The notes: generated from the letters alone by a model not told the origin. Shown: positions 1 to 7,553, counted from the first letter of the stretch. The stretch is 9,407 bases of DNA from Bacteroidota bacterium (GCA_003648395.1 QMPB01000129.1:1-9407), one strand, 5' to 3'. Numbers and translations: made by a program.

Positions 1-963
1 AATGTAACTCCCGTGGTGGTTGGCCCTCAAGCACGACATCCTTTTTTGTATTTTTTATGGTTTGAACTTTCTATTCCTAGAATTCTCAGAAAATACAAAG
101 CTGATGTTTTTCTTTCGCCAGATGGTTATCTTTCACTAAAAACTAATGTGCCATCAATCTCTGTAATCCATGATTTGAATTTTGAATATTACCCCAAGGA
201 TATGTCTTTTATCGATTTATTATATTATAAAAAGATGTTTCCTTTATTTGCGAAGAAAGCAAAACGAATTATCACTGTTTCAGAATACTCAAAGTCAGAT
301 ATCAATAAACTTTACGGAATTAGTAATAGCAAAATTGATGTAGCATATAATGGAATAAATGAGGTTTATAGCCCAATCTCATCGAAAGAAAAAGAAGTTG
401 TCCGCACAGAAATTAGTAATGGTAATAAATATTTTGTTTTTGTTGGGGCATTAAACCCACGAAAGAACCTTGTAGGTCTGTTTACTGCTTTCGATATTTA
501 TAAGCAGAATACTAAATCAAAAACTAAGTTAGTAATTGTAGGCAATAAGATGCGATGGACTAAAACTATACAAGAGACATACGAGCAAATGAAATTAAAG
601 GCTGAAGTAGTTTTCCTTGGGCATTTAAGCCCAGAAAGGCTGAATCAAGTAGTTGCCTCTTCAATTGCTATGGTCTATGTTTCGTATTTTGAAGGTTTTG
701 GAATTCCAATAATAGAAGCTTTTAAGGCAGAAACAGCAGTAATAACATCAAATGTCACGTCCATGCCAGAGGTTGCGGCTGATGCGGCTTTTATAGTTGA
801 TCCATTTAATTATAATGAAATTGCTGCGGCAATGCATCAGCTTGAAGAAGATGAGTCTCTACGAACTTCATTAATAGAAAAAGGCAAACGTAGAGCTAAA
901 GATTTCTCATGGGATAATACCGCTAAAGTTATTTGGGAAAGTATTCGTATAGTTACTAAATAA
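1..963 (+). CDS. Glycosyltransferase, GT-B fold, GT4-like (5' partial)
   Basis: This is the C-terminal part of a GT-B glycosyltransferase that would move a sugar from an activated nucleotide-sugar donor to an acceptor, probably in surface polysaccharide or glycan synthesis at the cytosolic face of the membrane. The frame is open from base 1, so the gene starts outside the window; the GTG at 13 is only an internal codon. About 320 codons are present, against roughly 370 for common GT4 members. The end of the N-terminal domain has an IHDL motif and a TVSEYSK motif. The C-terminal Rossmann domain begins near 430 with GALNPRKN (445-468), whose Arg and Lys fit the diphosphate-binding pair. The family EX7E motif, EGFGIPIIE, lies at 691-717 and is followed by TSMPEVA. 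Family and fold are well supported. Donor and acceptor cannot be told, and the neighbours that would help lie to the left. Confidence 0.9.
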   Translation, partial: NVTPVVVGPQARHPFLYFLWFELSIPRILRKYKADVFLSPDGYLSLKTNVPSISVIHDLNFEYYPKDMSFIDLLYYKKMFPLFAKKAKRIITVSEYSKSDINKLYGISNSKIDVAYNGINEVYSPISSKEKEVVRTEISNGNKYFVFVGALNPRKNLVGLFTAFDIYKQNTKSKTKLVIVGNKMRWTKTIQETYEQMKLKAEVVFLGHLSPERLNQVVASSIAMVYVSYFEGFGIPIIEAFKAETAVITSNVTSMPEVAADAAFIVDPFNYNEIAAAMHQLEEDESLRTSLIEKGKRRAKDFSWDNTAKVIWESIRIVTK

Positions 964-984
964 TGAGGGTCAAATTAAGCCATA

Positions 985-1016
985 AAAAACCCAATCACTT
1001 ACGCAATCAGGTTTTT
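985..1016. terminator. Candidate bidirectional terminator, glycosyltransferase/M16 junction
   Basis: AAAAACC (985-991) can pair with GGTTTTT (1010-1016) around an 18-nt loop, 22 nt after the glycosyltransferase stop and 28 nt beyond the M16 stop. The stem is flanked by a T-run on either strand, which suits termination in both directions. It is only 7 bp and mostly A-T, so it is a weak call; the position between two converging genes is the main support. Confidence 0.4.
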
Positions 1017-1027
1017 ATATTATCTTC

Positions 1028-1052
1028 AAAAAAAGCTAAGGTTTTACTTTTT
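1028..1052. terminator. Candidate terminator hairpin overlapping the M16 stop codon
   Basis: AAAAAG (1030-1035) and TAA (1037-1039) pair with TTA (1044-1046) and CTTTTT (1047-1052) around a GGTT loop, with one bulged C at 1036. On the minus strand the hairpin includes the M16 stop codon and is followed by a seven-T run, as expected of an intrinsic terminator for that gene. It could also stop read-through from the glycosyltransferase. The low G+C content of the stem limits confidence. Confidence 0.4.
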
Positions 1053-3854
1053 CTTAGTTTGTATTATCTCAACACTCACATCCTTAGACAAGAATTTATT
1101 AGCTGCTTTCTGAACTTTCTTAGGAGTAATTGAGCTCCAGAATTTTATATAATCAAAATTCTTAAAATCTTCATTATTAAAATCATCACTCTTAATTGTA
1201 TTAAGCCACCATTTATTCTCTTTTATTTTCTCCTTATGCTCCTTGATTTTATTCTCAATAGTATTATTGATAGCTTTTTCTTCAGGGAGCTTATTCTTAA
1301 GTAGTTCAACCTCATTATACACTATCTTCATCATAGTATCAAGTTTCTCAGGATTAGCATCGAAGAAGATACCAATGTTATAATTAACAGTAGGATATTG
1401 CTTATAACCAGTCCATAAACTTGCACCATAAGTACCACCTTGATCTTCGCGAAGAGTTTCAAAATAACGGTGTGTTAAATATTCTTTAACCATCTCAAGC
1501 ATTAATCTATCTTCAATGGTGTATTTCTTAGCTGTGCTACTAAACGAAACATAAACTGTAGCCTTGTCTGTCTCCATTTCACGAGTAAAATGTTTTTCAA
1601 CTCTTGTACTTGGATTTCTTATTCCAAGATCAGTCCATGTTTCAGTACGATTTACAGTTGGAAGTCCACCAAGATATTTCAAGATAGTATCTCTTTGTAA
1701 TTTAGGGTCAATATTTCCAACAAAATAATAAGTAAATCCAGAAGGATCGCCAAAACGCTCAGAGAAGATAAACTTAATTCTACTCAATTTAGCTTCATCA
1801 AGCATTTCTGGAGTCATATTTCTTTTTCGTGGACTATATTGAGACATTACGTTTCTGATAGTATCAATAAATACAGCTTGTGGATTAGCATTCTTATTAA
1901 CCAAACTCGCTTTTTCTTTCTGCATATAACTAGTAAATGCATCTTTATCGGCTCTTGGAGCAGTAAAGTAAAGGTAGTTTAGCTTTAACATTGTATTGAA
2001 ATCAGCAATATTTGAACGACCCTTAAAACCTTCTGTCAATTCACCAATAAATGGATAAATAGATACGTTTTTACCAGCAAGTTTCTTTTGTAATGCAATA
2101 TTATCGAACTCTCCAAGACCACTTTGGTCAACTACATCAGCAGCTATTTTACTTGATATATCATCTTTTTGTTTTAACTTACTCCAACCACCAAGGCTGT
2201 TTGCGCTCATAAGAATTTCATCATCCTTAAAAGTAGTAGGCTTGAAAACTACATTCACACCATTACTCAATGTCCAACGAGTAATTCCTTGTTTATCAGT
2301 AGATTCTTTTACAATAGTACCTGGAGTTATTTTGGTAGAAATAAGAGGCTTGTTTGAAGCTGCATCAACATATTTTTCAATAGTTTTTGTATGAACTCCT
2401 GTTGCTATTGCTAAAATTTCAGCTTCTGTTGGTAAGGTAAATCCTTCTTTCTCAGTAGCCATAATCATAATAACAAGATTCTTATCAGTTATCCAATTCT
2501 TAACAAAAGCATTAATTTCTTCAAGAGTAGCAGCATTTACAACTTGCTTAGCAAAAGCATAATCCCAATCATCACTAGGAATAGGCTCAGCCTCTAAATA
2601 ATTACTTTTAATTGTATTAGCTAAATCGCCACTTTTCTTTTTATTACGTTCGTTATATCCTTTCTCAATTCCTGCTAATAGTTCCTTCTTTGCTCTATCA
2701 AGTTCTGAATCTAAGAATCCGAAATTCTTAACTCTTTCGTTCTCAGAAAGAATTTCATCTAAAGCAATTTTTATTTTATCATTAGAAGCAACAGCAAACG
2801 ACATATAAGCATCTTTTGTTCTAATAAGATTTCCATAATAAGAAAAAGCTTGCATAAATGGAGGATCAACTGCTTGAGATTTCTCAGCCAAGCGTGCGTT
2901 TATCATTCCAGAAGCAAGATTATTTAAATACTGCTGACGGTAATAAGCTTGATTTTTTACCTTAGGGACAGGCTTTTTGTAAACCGCTTGAATAATAGTG
3001 TATGGTGATTCTTTATCCTGCTCAATGGCAACTTTTATACTATCGTGATCTGGGATTTGAAAATATTTTCTTTCAGGAGCATTTTTGTGAACAGGAAGTT
3101 TAGCAAACATATTCTTAACCTTAACTTCCATTTCATCAACATTAATATCTCCAACAATAATAATAGCCTGTAAATCTGGACGGTACCAAGTATTATAAAA
3201 AGCACGTAAAGTATCGCAAGGAGAATTGTCAATTACGTCTACTGTACCAATAATATTGTGAACAGCATATTTTGAACCTGCAAATAATATTTTATTAGCT
3301 TCGTCACGCATTCTGCTCATAGCACTTCTACGTGTTCTAAGCTCTTCTCTTACAACTCCTCTTTCTGCATTAATCTCATCTGTTTCCATACTTACGTTAG
3401 TTGCCCAATCGAATAAAACCATAAGGGAAGTATCAATATTCTCTTTGGTATCAACTGGCACTTTGTTAAGAGTGTAAACTGTTTGATCGTAAACAGTATA
3501 AGCATTAATCTCAGGACCAAACTTCATACCTATAGACTCTAGGTAATAGATAATTTCTTTTTTCTCAAAGTTTTTGGTTCCATTGAAACACATATGCTCA
3601 TTTAAGTGGGCAAATCCATTTTGACCTGGAGTTTCTTGCATTGCTCCCACATTATTTATTAGAAAGAACTCAGCCCTGTTTTCAGGAGTTTTATTCTTTA
3701 GAATGTAGTAAGTTAAGCCGTTATCGAGTACTCCGTAACGTACTTTTTCGTCCATAGGGACTTTTGCATCAGCTTTGTATTGAACAGTCTCTTGTGCATA
3801 AAGAGTAAAGCCAACAAAAGTGAATAACAGTAATGAAAGTAAATTTTTAAACAT
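1044..3854 (-). CDS. Secreted M16 family zinc metallopeptidase (pitrilysin-like, two-halved)
   Basis: A 936-residue M16 peptidase, probably periplasmic or envelope-bound, where members degrade peptides and small proteins. Numbering is from the ATG at 3854. A TTG lies in frame two codons upstream, but the ATG gives a normal signal peptide (hydrophobic residues 5-18, likely cleavage near the LYA-Q at 19-21). The inverted zinc motif HLNEH is intact: His83, the catalytic Glu86 and His87. The third ligand, Glu164 in NAERGVV, lies 77 residues after His87, the spacing known from pitrilysin. The usual M16 repeat starts again near residue 527 (WTLSNGVNVV). This second half has no HxxEH but keeps the paired Arg802/Tyr809 (LREDQGGTY) that helps bind substrate. 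So one chain holds an active and an inactive half, unlike two-subunit M16B enzymes. It stands alone on the minus strand, divergent from pgk. The family is certain; the substrate is unknown. Confidence 0.95.
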   Translation of the reverse strand: MFKNLLSLLLFTFVGFTLYAQETVQYKADAKVPMDEKVRYGVLDNGLTYYILKNKTPENRAEFFLINNVGAMQETPGQNGFAHLNEHMCFNGTKNFEKKEIIYYLESIGMKFGPEINAYTVYDQTVYTLNKVPVDTKENIDTSLMVLFDWATNVSMETDEINAERGVVREELRTRRSAMSRMRDEANKILFAGSKYAVHNIIGTVDVIDNSPCDTLRAFYNTWYRPDLQAIIIVGDINVDEMEVKVKNMFAKLPVHKNAPERKYFQIPDHDSIKVAIEQDKESPYTIIQAVYKKPVPKVKNQAYYRQQYLNNLASGMINARLAEKSQAVDPPFMQAFSYYGNLIRTKDAYMSFAVASNDKIKIALDEILSENERVKNFGFLDSELDRAKKELLAGIEKGYNERNKKKSGDLANTIKSNYLEAEPIPSDDWDYAFAKQVVNAATLEEINAFVKNWITDKNLVIMIMATEKEGFTLPTEAEILAIATGVHTKTIEKYVDAASNKPLISTKITPGTIVKESTDKQGITRWTLSNGVNVVFKPTTFKDDEILMSANSLGGWSKLKQKDDISSKIAADVVDQSGLGEFDNIALQKKLAGKNVSIYPFIGELTEGFKGRSNIADFNTMLKLNYLYFTAPRADKDAFTSYMQKEKASLVNKNANPQAVFIDTIRNVMSQYSPRKRNMTPEMLDEAKLSRIKFIFSERFGDPSGFTYYFVGNIDPKLQRDTILKYLGGLPTVNRTETWTDLGIRNPSTRVEKHFTREMETDKATVYVSFSSTAKKYTIEDRLMLEMVKEYLTHRYFETLREDQGGTYGASLWTGYKQYPTVNYNIGIFFDANPEKLDTMMKIVYNEVELLKNKLPEEKAINNTIENKIKEHKEKIKENKWWLNTIKSDDFNNEDFKNFDYIKFWSSITPKKVQKAANKFLSKDVSVEIIQTKKK

Positions 3855-3896
3855 TTTCAAGTGTTTTGTTTAGGTGAATATTAGTGAATTAAAGGG

Positions 3897-3904
3897 CAAA
3901 GATA
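3897..3904 (-). promoter_or_regulatory. Candidate -7 promoter element for the M16 peptidase gene
   Basis: Read on the minus strand this is TATCTTTG, an exact match to the Bacteroidota -7 consensus TAnnTTTG. It lies 42 nt upstream of the ATG at 3854, implying a 5' leader of about 35 nt. I find no TTTG/TTG at the usual 19-21 nt upstream, so only half of the promoter is supported. Confidence 0.45.
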
Positions 3905-4020
3905 TGAAAAGGTTGCTATCTAGTTATATTTTAACAATATTTCACAGCATTATAGTATTCCATACTTCGTTATCTCTCTTCTGTCTCCTGATTCAGCCAT
4001 GTAAATCTGTGTTCTCCCTA

Positions 4021-4051
4021 TTGTGAGCTTGCAAATAAATCCCTATTTTTG
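4021..4051 (+). promoter_or_regulatory. Promoter of pgk (Bacteroidota -33/-7 type)
   Basis: TTG at 4021-4023 is followed after exactly 20 nt by TATTTTTG at 4044-4051, matching the Bacteroidota pattern TTTG-N19-21-TAnnTTTG, although the first T of the -33 element is A here. The -7 element ends 32 nt before the pgk ATG, so transcription would begin about 25 nt upstream of it. This is the best promoter match in the window. Confidence 0.65.
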
Positions 4052-4083
4052 CACAAAATCTACAACTTACTAAATAATAAACT

Positions 4084-5277
4084 ATGCATTCCATTAACGA
4101 CAAAGATTTCAAAGGGAAAAAAGTTATAGTTCGCGTTGACTTTAATGTTCCTCTTAACGATAAATTTGAAATAACTGATGACACCAGAATTCAGGGGGCT
4201 TTACCAACTATAAACAAACTACTTTCTGATGGTGCTGCGGTAATACTTATGTCGCATCTAGGTCGCCCAAAGGGAGAAGTAAAAGCCGATTTCTCATTGG
4301 CTCCTGTGGCTAAGTATTTAGGAGAAGTGCTTTCTAAAGATATTGTTTTTATTCCTGAAGTTCTTACTGATAATGTTAAAACTGCTGCTGCAAATTTAAA
4401 AGCAGGAGAAATTATGTTGTTGGAGAATTTAAGATTCTCTGCTGGAGAAACCAAAGGTGACCAAGCTATGGCAAAAGAACTTGCTTCAATGGCTGATGTC
4501 TATGTTAATGATGCCTTTGGAACAGCTCACCGCCGTCATGCTTCTACTGCTGTTATTGCAGAATTCTTCAAAGAAGAAAAATATTTCGGTCTCTTAATGG
4601 AGCACGAAATTATTAACCTAGAAAGAACTCTTAAAACCAAAGAATCTCCTTTTACAGCAGTAATTGGTGGTGCAAAGGTTAGCTCTAAGATTGATATTAT
4701 CAGAAATCTAATTCCTAAGGTCGACAATATGATTATAGGTGGAGGAATGAGTTTTACCTTCTTAAAAGCTTTAGGCGGTGAAATTGGAAATTCTCTTTAT
4801 GAGGACGATAAGCTTGATTTAGCAAAAGAAATAATGAATGAAATGATTGCCGCTGGAGTAAATATTTATTTACCTACTGATGTGGTTATTGCCGATGACT
4901 TTTCAAATGATGCAAATATTCAAACAGTAAATGCAAATGAGATTCCTAGTGGCTGGATGGGCTTAGATATTGGTCCTGATAGTATTAAAAGATTTGCTAT
5001 GGCTGTAAACTCTTCTCGTATGATTCTTTGGAATGGTCCAATGGGTGTATTCGAGATGAGTAATTTTGAGAAAGGTACAAAAGCTATCTCTATAGCAGTA
5101 GCTGCGGCAAGTGTTGGTGGTGCTTTCAGTGCTATTGGTGGAGGCGATTCTGTTGCTGCTATCAATAAATATAATCTAGGTGATATGCTTAGCTATGTTT
5201 CCACTGGTGGCGGTGCTATGCTAGAGTATCTTGAAGGTAAAACTCTACCTGGAATTGCAGCAATTTTAGAAAAATAG
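4084..5277 (+). CDS. pgk: Phosphoglycerate kinase
   Basis: Cytosolic glycolytic enzyme that transfers phosphate between 1,3-bisphosphoglycerate and ADP, giving 3-phosphoglycerate and ATP, and works in reverse in gluconeogenesis. At 397 residues it is the normal bacterial length. The N-terminal substrate domain has VDFNVPL with Asp19 and Asn21, then Arg35 (DDTR), His58 and Arg61 (SHLGRPKG), Arg116 (ENLRF) and Arg149 (NDAFGTAHR), the basic patch for 3-phosphoglycerate. The C-terminal nucleotide domain has GGAKVSSK, MIIGGGM, LPTDVV, WNGPMGVFE, the GGGD loop at 352-355 and a final STGGGAMLE helix. All key residues are present. The ATG at 4084 puts the first beta strand at the usual place and sits just after a good promoter. 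The gene appears to be transcribed alone: a divergent gene lies upstream, and 330 bp of non-coding sequence follows. It is not next to a gap gene here, unlike in many bacteria. Confidence 0.98.
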   Translation: MHSINDKDFKGKKVIVRVDFNVPLNDKFEITDDTRIQGALPTINKLLSDGAAVILMSHLGRPKGEVKADFSLAPVAKYLGEVLSKDIVFIPEVLTDNVKTAAANLKAGEIMLLENLRFSAGETKGDQAMAKELASMADVYVNDAFGTAHRRHASTAVIAEFFKEEKYFGLLMEHEIINLERTLKTKESPFTAVIGGAKVSSKIDIIRNLIPKVDNMIIGGGMSFTFLKALGGEIGNSLYEDDKLDLAKEIMNEMIAAGVNIYLPTDVVIADDFSNDANIQTVNANEIPSGWMGLDIGPDSIKRFAMAVNSSRMILWNGPMGVFEMSNFEKGTKAISIAVAAASVGGAFSAIGGGDSVAAINKYNLGDMLSYVSTGGGAMLEYLEGKTLPGIAAILEK

Positions 5278-5318
5278 AACCTTTTTGAGTTTCTTTCGTT
5301 AAAAGATATTAATCTAGA

Positions 5319-5413
5319 GAATCTTTGTGATAATCTGTGATTTCTTTGTGATGCTTTGTGTAATAATTTACACAGAATATTATACGATGATTCTCAAAGT
5401 AACACAAAGTGTG
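5319..5413. repeat. Degenerate CTTTGTG repeat cluster with inverted copies
   Basis: CTTTGTGAT occurs at 5323-5331 and 5344-5352, a shortened CTGTGAT at 5335-5341, and CTTTGTGT at 5354-5361. The period is 9-12 bp, about one helical turn. Inverted copies follow: CAAAG at 5395-5399 and ACACAAAG at 5402-5409. The last forward unit and the last inverted unit form an 8-bp perfect inverted repeat around a 40-nt loop. From memory, similar CTTTGTG-rich tracts are common between genes in some Bacteroidota; that is recall, not a search result. No function is assigned. Confidence 0.55.
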
Positions 5414-5476
5414 TTTTTTGTAAATAATATATTTAAGATTGTTCTTAAAATCAATACTCCGTTGACTTTTTGTTTC

Positions 5477-5500
5477 TCGCAAAATCGCAAAGTCGCAACG
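5477..5500. repeat. Three tandem 8-bp TCGCAAAR-like units
   Basis: TCGCAAAA, TCGCAAAG and TCGCAACG lie head to tail without spacers. They are more G+C-rich than the surrounding sequence. Preceded by TTTC, the tract resembles a short intergenic repeat that I recall from other Bacteroidota genomes (units of CGCAAAG). Its role is unknown. Confidence 0.55.
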
Positions 5501-5607
5501 GTCTGGTTTACAATAATTTATATAAATTCAAGTACTACTTGTAGTTGCTTACATATCAATAATTTATGAAATCATAACGAACTATTATAAAATAAAACAT
5601 AACTATA

Positions 5608-5901
5608 ATGAGCGAAAATAGTAATTCAAAAACATTAGTTGCCTTATTAGGTGGAGCATTAGTAGGAGCAGCAGTTGGCGTTGCCGTTGGGCTTTTAATT
5701 GCACCTGAGAAAGGTGAAGAAACTAGAGAAAAAGTTAAGAGTAAACTTGAAGATCTTGAAGACGAAATGCTTAATAAAGTTGACGATATTATAGAAAAAG
5801 TAAGTCAAAAAGGAGCTGAGGTACTTCAGAATCTTAATACTCCTGAAGCCGAAATAGTTGAGGAGGCAGATGTAGTAGAGGAAGAAACAACAAAAGCTTA
5901 A
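5608..5901 (+). CDS. YtxH domain-containing small membrane protein
   Basis: A 97-residue protein of the YtxH family, whose members are often annotated as gas-vesicle-like or general-stress proteins and whose molecular role is not settled. Residues 9-32 form one glycine-rich membrane segment (GGALVGAAVGVAVG, 15-28), followed by the family signature LLIAPEKGEETR (29-40). An amphipathic, probably coiled-coil helix spans about 36-75, and the tail (79-97) is strongly acidic. The short N-terminus and the charged segment after the helix suggest a single-pass protein, with the long part most likely in the cytosol. The ATG at 5608 is the only sensible start and no Shine-Dalgarno is seen. Only 3 bp separate its stop from the next gene's ATG, so the two are very likely co-transcribed and act on the same membrane process. 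Family assignment is good; function is inferred only at the level of envelope or stress association. Confidence 0.85.
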   Translation: MSENSNSKTLVALLGGALVGAAVGVAVGLLIAPEKGEETREKVKSKLEDLEDEMLNKVDDIIEKVSQKGAEVLQNLNTPEAEIVEEADVVEEETTKA

Positions 5902-5904
5902 TTG

Positions 5905-6540
5905 ATGCAATATACAGAAGATAATAATCCTTTAAATCAACTGCCTGATCAAATAAAAGCTTTTCTAAATAGTAAAGCTGATTTGATAAGCTTGTTTTTT
6001 GTAAAAAAGTTAAATCAGTTAATTCCTAATTTAGTATTGGGATTTATATTGTTTTTTACTTTCCTATTCTTTACTCTTTTCTTTTCGTACTCATTTATTC
6101 AATGGTATTCAGACTATGTTGGGAATGCTTCAACAGCATCATTAATTGTTAGCGCATTCTATCTTTTACTTGCAATTGTAATGTTTGTTTTCAGAAAATT
6201 TTTAATAAAGAATCCTATACAAAAGAGAATCATTCAAAATACAGACTTTAGCGATATACACAGAGGAACAAGTTTGGGAACTATACACAATGTTCAGCAT
6301 TTGGACGAAGAAATGGAGCGTTTGATAAATGAAAGTGAAATTAGTGAAGACGAGCTAGGAGAAAGCATGGATAATATTAAAGAATTCTACTCTTATGATT
6401 CTATTAAAGATAGATTTTTTACTCAAATATTAAACAATCCACGACCAGCAATTTCTACATTGCTACAAACTATTATGTCTGTTAGATCTTTTACAAATAA
6501 GAGGAAATCAAAACGAGAAAATAAAGAGAATAATATTTAG
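5905..6540 (+). CDS. Two-helix membrane protein, holin-like, with long charged C-terminal tail
   Basis: A 211-residue protein I cannot name with certainty. A polar N-terminus (1-35) is followed by two membrane helices, about 43-67 (very Phe-rich) and 78-98, joined by a short loop. After RKFLIKNPIQKR comes a tail of about 105 residues: a mixed helical stretch, an acidic part around 134-160, and a very basic end (199-208). The helix pair and its position behind a YtxH gene resemble the 'phage holin family' or YqjE-like proteins of Bacteroidota, which are chromosomal membrane proteins and not lysis genes. The tail is longer than in the simple holin-like form. The ATG at 5905 is preferred to the TTG at 5902, which directly abuts the previous stop. 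Its stop is one base from the end of the oppositely oriented M28 gene. That it is a real membrane protein is well supported; the family is tentative. Confidence 0.75.
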   Translation: MQYTEDNNPLNQLPDQIKAFLNSKADLISLFFVKKLNQLIPNLVLGFILFFTFLFFTLFFSYSFIQWYSDYVGNASTASLIVSAFYLLLAIVMFVFRKFLIKNPIQKRIIQNTDFSDIHRGTSLGTIHNVQHLDEEMERLINESEISEDELGESMDNIKEFYSYDSIKDRFFTQILNNPRPAISTLLQTIMSVRSFTNKRKSKRENKENNI

Positions 6541-6541
6541 T

Positions 6542-7552
6542 CTATTTCTCTTTGTATATAACTTCCAATAAAGTTTGTCCAACTATCTTCAGACTTAGAG
6601 GATCAATCTGTTCCATATTATCACCTATGGTATGCCAATAAGGGAAGAAATTTGATTTAGTTGATTCGTCGAAGTGAATGATATCTATGGTTGGAATATA
6701 GGCATATTTATTAATAAAAATATGATCATCAATAACAGCACCTTTTTGTTGGGTTTTAAAAATATCAGCATATCCAATATTTGCTGCAGCACCCCACACT
6801 TTATCTAAAATACCTGGTGCAAAAGTATTAGAATAATGCTCCTTATAAAATACAATATCCTTAGCACCAACCATATCCAACAATATTCCAAATCGCGCAT
6901 CATAACTAGCAATATGTGGGTTCTTAGACCAATATTGAGAACCTAAACCCCATGTAAGTTCTGAGTTAGCAATTGGAGCTTCATCAGCATGTTGTCCATA
7001 ATCCTCCAAATCTAGTAATAATATATCAATTCCTATTTCAGGATTCTTAATGCTCATTTGCCTTGCTACCTCCATCAAAATTCCAATACCACTAGCTCCA
7101 TCGTTTGCTCCATCAATTGGTGTATTATGATTCTTAGGGTCTGGATCGTGGTCTGCAAAAGGACGTGAGTCCCAATGACTACATAATAATACTCTGCGTT
7201 TTTCTTCAGGTTTTATTGATGCAATAATATTTACACCATCAAGTATTTTACCGTTGAAAGCTCTTGATTTAAACTTTTGTTGATAAACCTTTAAACCAAG
7301 ATTCTCAAAGAAATTAACATAATACTGAGCACACTCTGAATGAGCATTAGTTCCTGGTACTCGTGGTCCAAAATCAACTTGATATTTAATATAATTATAT
7401 GCAGAATCTTGATTAAAGATTGGAACAATAATAGGCTTTTGCTTTTTTACAATTTTCTTTGGCTTTGTTACCGTATTACCACTCTGATTACATGCTGTTA
7501 ACACAAAAACCAAAGCAATTAATAACCCAAAATTCAATTTAATATTTTTCAT
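6542..7552 (-). CDS. M28 family lipoprotein, glutaminyl cyclase-like
   Basis: A 336-residue lipoprotein of the M28 zinc aminopeptidase/glutaminyl-peptide cyclotransferase group. The signal peptide ends in a lipobox, LTAC, with Cys21 as the lipidated residue. A Lys-rich linker follows (30-39), and no acidic surface-export signal stands next to the Cys, so a periplasm-facing anchor is likely. The catalytic domain runs from about 50 to the end: HWDSRP (His126, Asp128), GANDGASG (Asp151), LEDYG (Glu183, Asp184), LLDMVG (Asp226) and WHTIGDN (His307). Asp151, Glu183/Asp184 and His307 fit the metal and acid-base positions. The FPYWHTIGDN block and LLDMVG resemble animal-type glutaminyl cyclases, which close N-terminal Gln to pyroglutamate, more than typical M28 aminopeptidases. 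Peptidase activity cannot be excluded. The ATG at 7552 is one base past the cysS stop, implying translational coupling. No terminator is visible at its end. Confidence 0.88.
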   Translation of the reverse strand: MKNIKLNFGLLIALVFVLTACNQSGNTVTKPKKIVKKQKPIIVPIFNQDSAYNYIKYQVDFGPRVPGTNAHSECAQYYVNFFENLGLKVYQQKFKSRAFNGKILDGVNIIASIKPEEKRRVLLCSHWDSRPFADHDPDPKNHNTPIDGANDGASGIGILMEVARQMSIKNPEIGIDILLLDLEDYGQHADEAPIANSELTWGLGSQYWSKNPHIASYDARFGILLDMVGAKDIVFYKEHYSNTFAPGILDKVWGAAANIGYADIFKTQQKGAVIDDHIFINKYAYIPTIDIIHFDESTKSNFFPYWHTIGDNMEQIDPLSLKIVGQTLLEVIYKEK

Positions 7553-7553
7553 G

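Larger units (their letters stand above)
5278..5607. other. 330-bp non-coding intergenic region between pgk and the YtxH-type gene
   Basis: I see no credible gene here. It holds a cluster of CTTTGTG repeats (5319-5413), three TCGCAAAA-like units (5477-5500), a 14-bp perfect A/T palindrome (5515-5528), and directly next to it CAAGT-ACT-ACTTG (5529-5541). A poor -7-like TAATTTAT (5560-5567), with TTG 18 nt upstream at 5539-5541, is the only promoter candidate I find for the next gene. No convincing terminator for pgk was found; the closest is a 5-bp CTTTT/AAAAG pairing just after its stop. An 80-codon open frame (5327-5569) crosses the repeats and looks like chance. Confidence 0.6.

Noticed and set aside
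3855..3860. TTG at 3860 as the start of the M16 peptidase
   Set aside because: The in-frame ATG two codons downstream gives a complete signal peptide and is a stronger start codon.
3855..4083. A riboswitch, small RNA or T-box in the divergent intergenic region
   Set aside because: Apart from the promoter elements I see no extended pairing. The implied 5' leaders of about 25-35 nt are too short for a riboswitch.
3993..5165. Minus-strand open frames of about 63-87 codons opposite and just upstream of pgk
   Set aside because: They lie almost wholly opposite a certain gene, and their sequences are antisense images of pgk with no domain of their own.
5327..5569. An 80-codon open frame on the + strand between pgk and the YtxH-type gene
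   Set aside because: It runs through the repeat tracts, has skewed composition (rich in Ile, Thr, Cys and Phe), shows no recognisable domain, and would begin with a non-ATG codon. A chance frame in non-coding sequence is likelier.
5902..5904. TTG at 5902 as the start of the holin-like protein
   Set aside because: It is immediately followed by an ATG at 5905, which is the more probable start.
5905..6540. A prophage lysis gene, because of the holin-like helices
   Set aside because: No endolysin, phage structural gene or integrase is nearby. The linkage to a YtxH gene and the long cytosolic tail fit a chromosomal membrane protein better.
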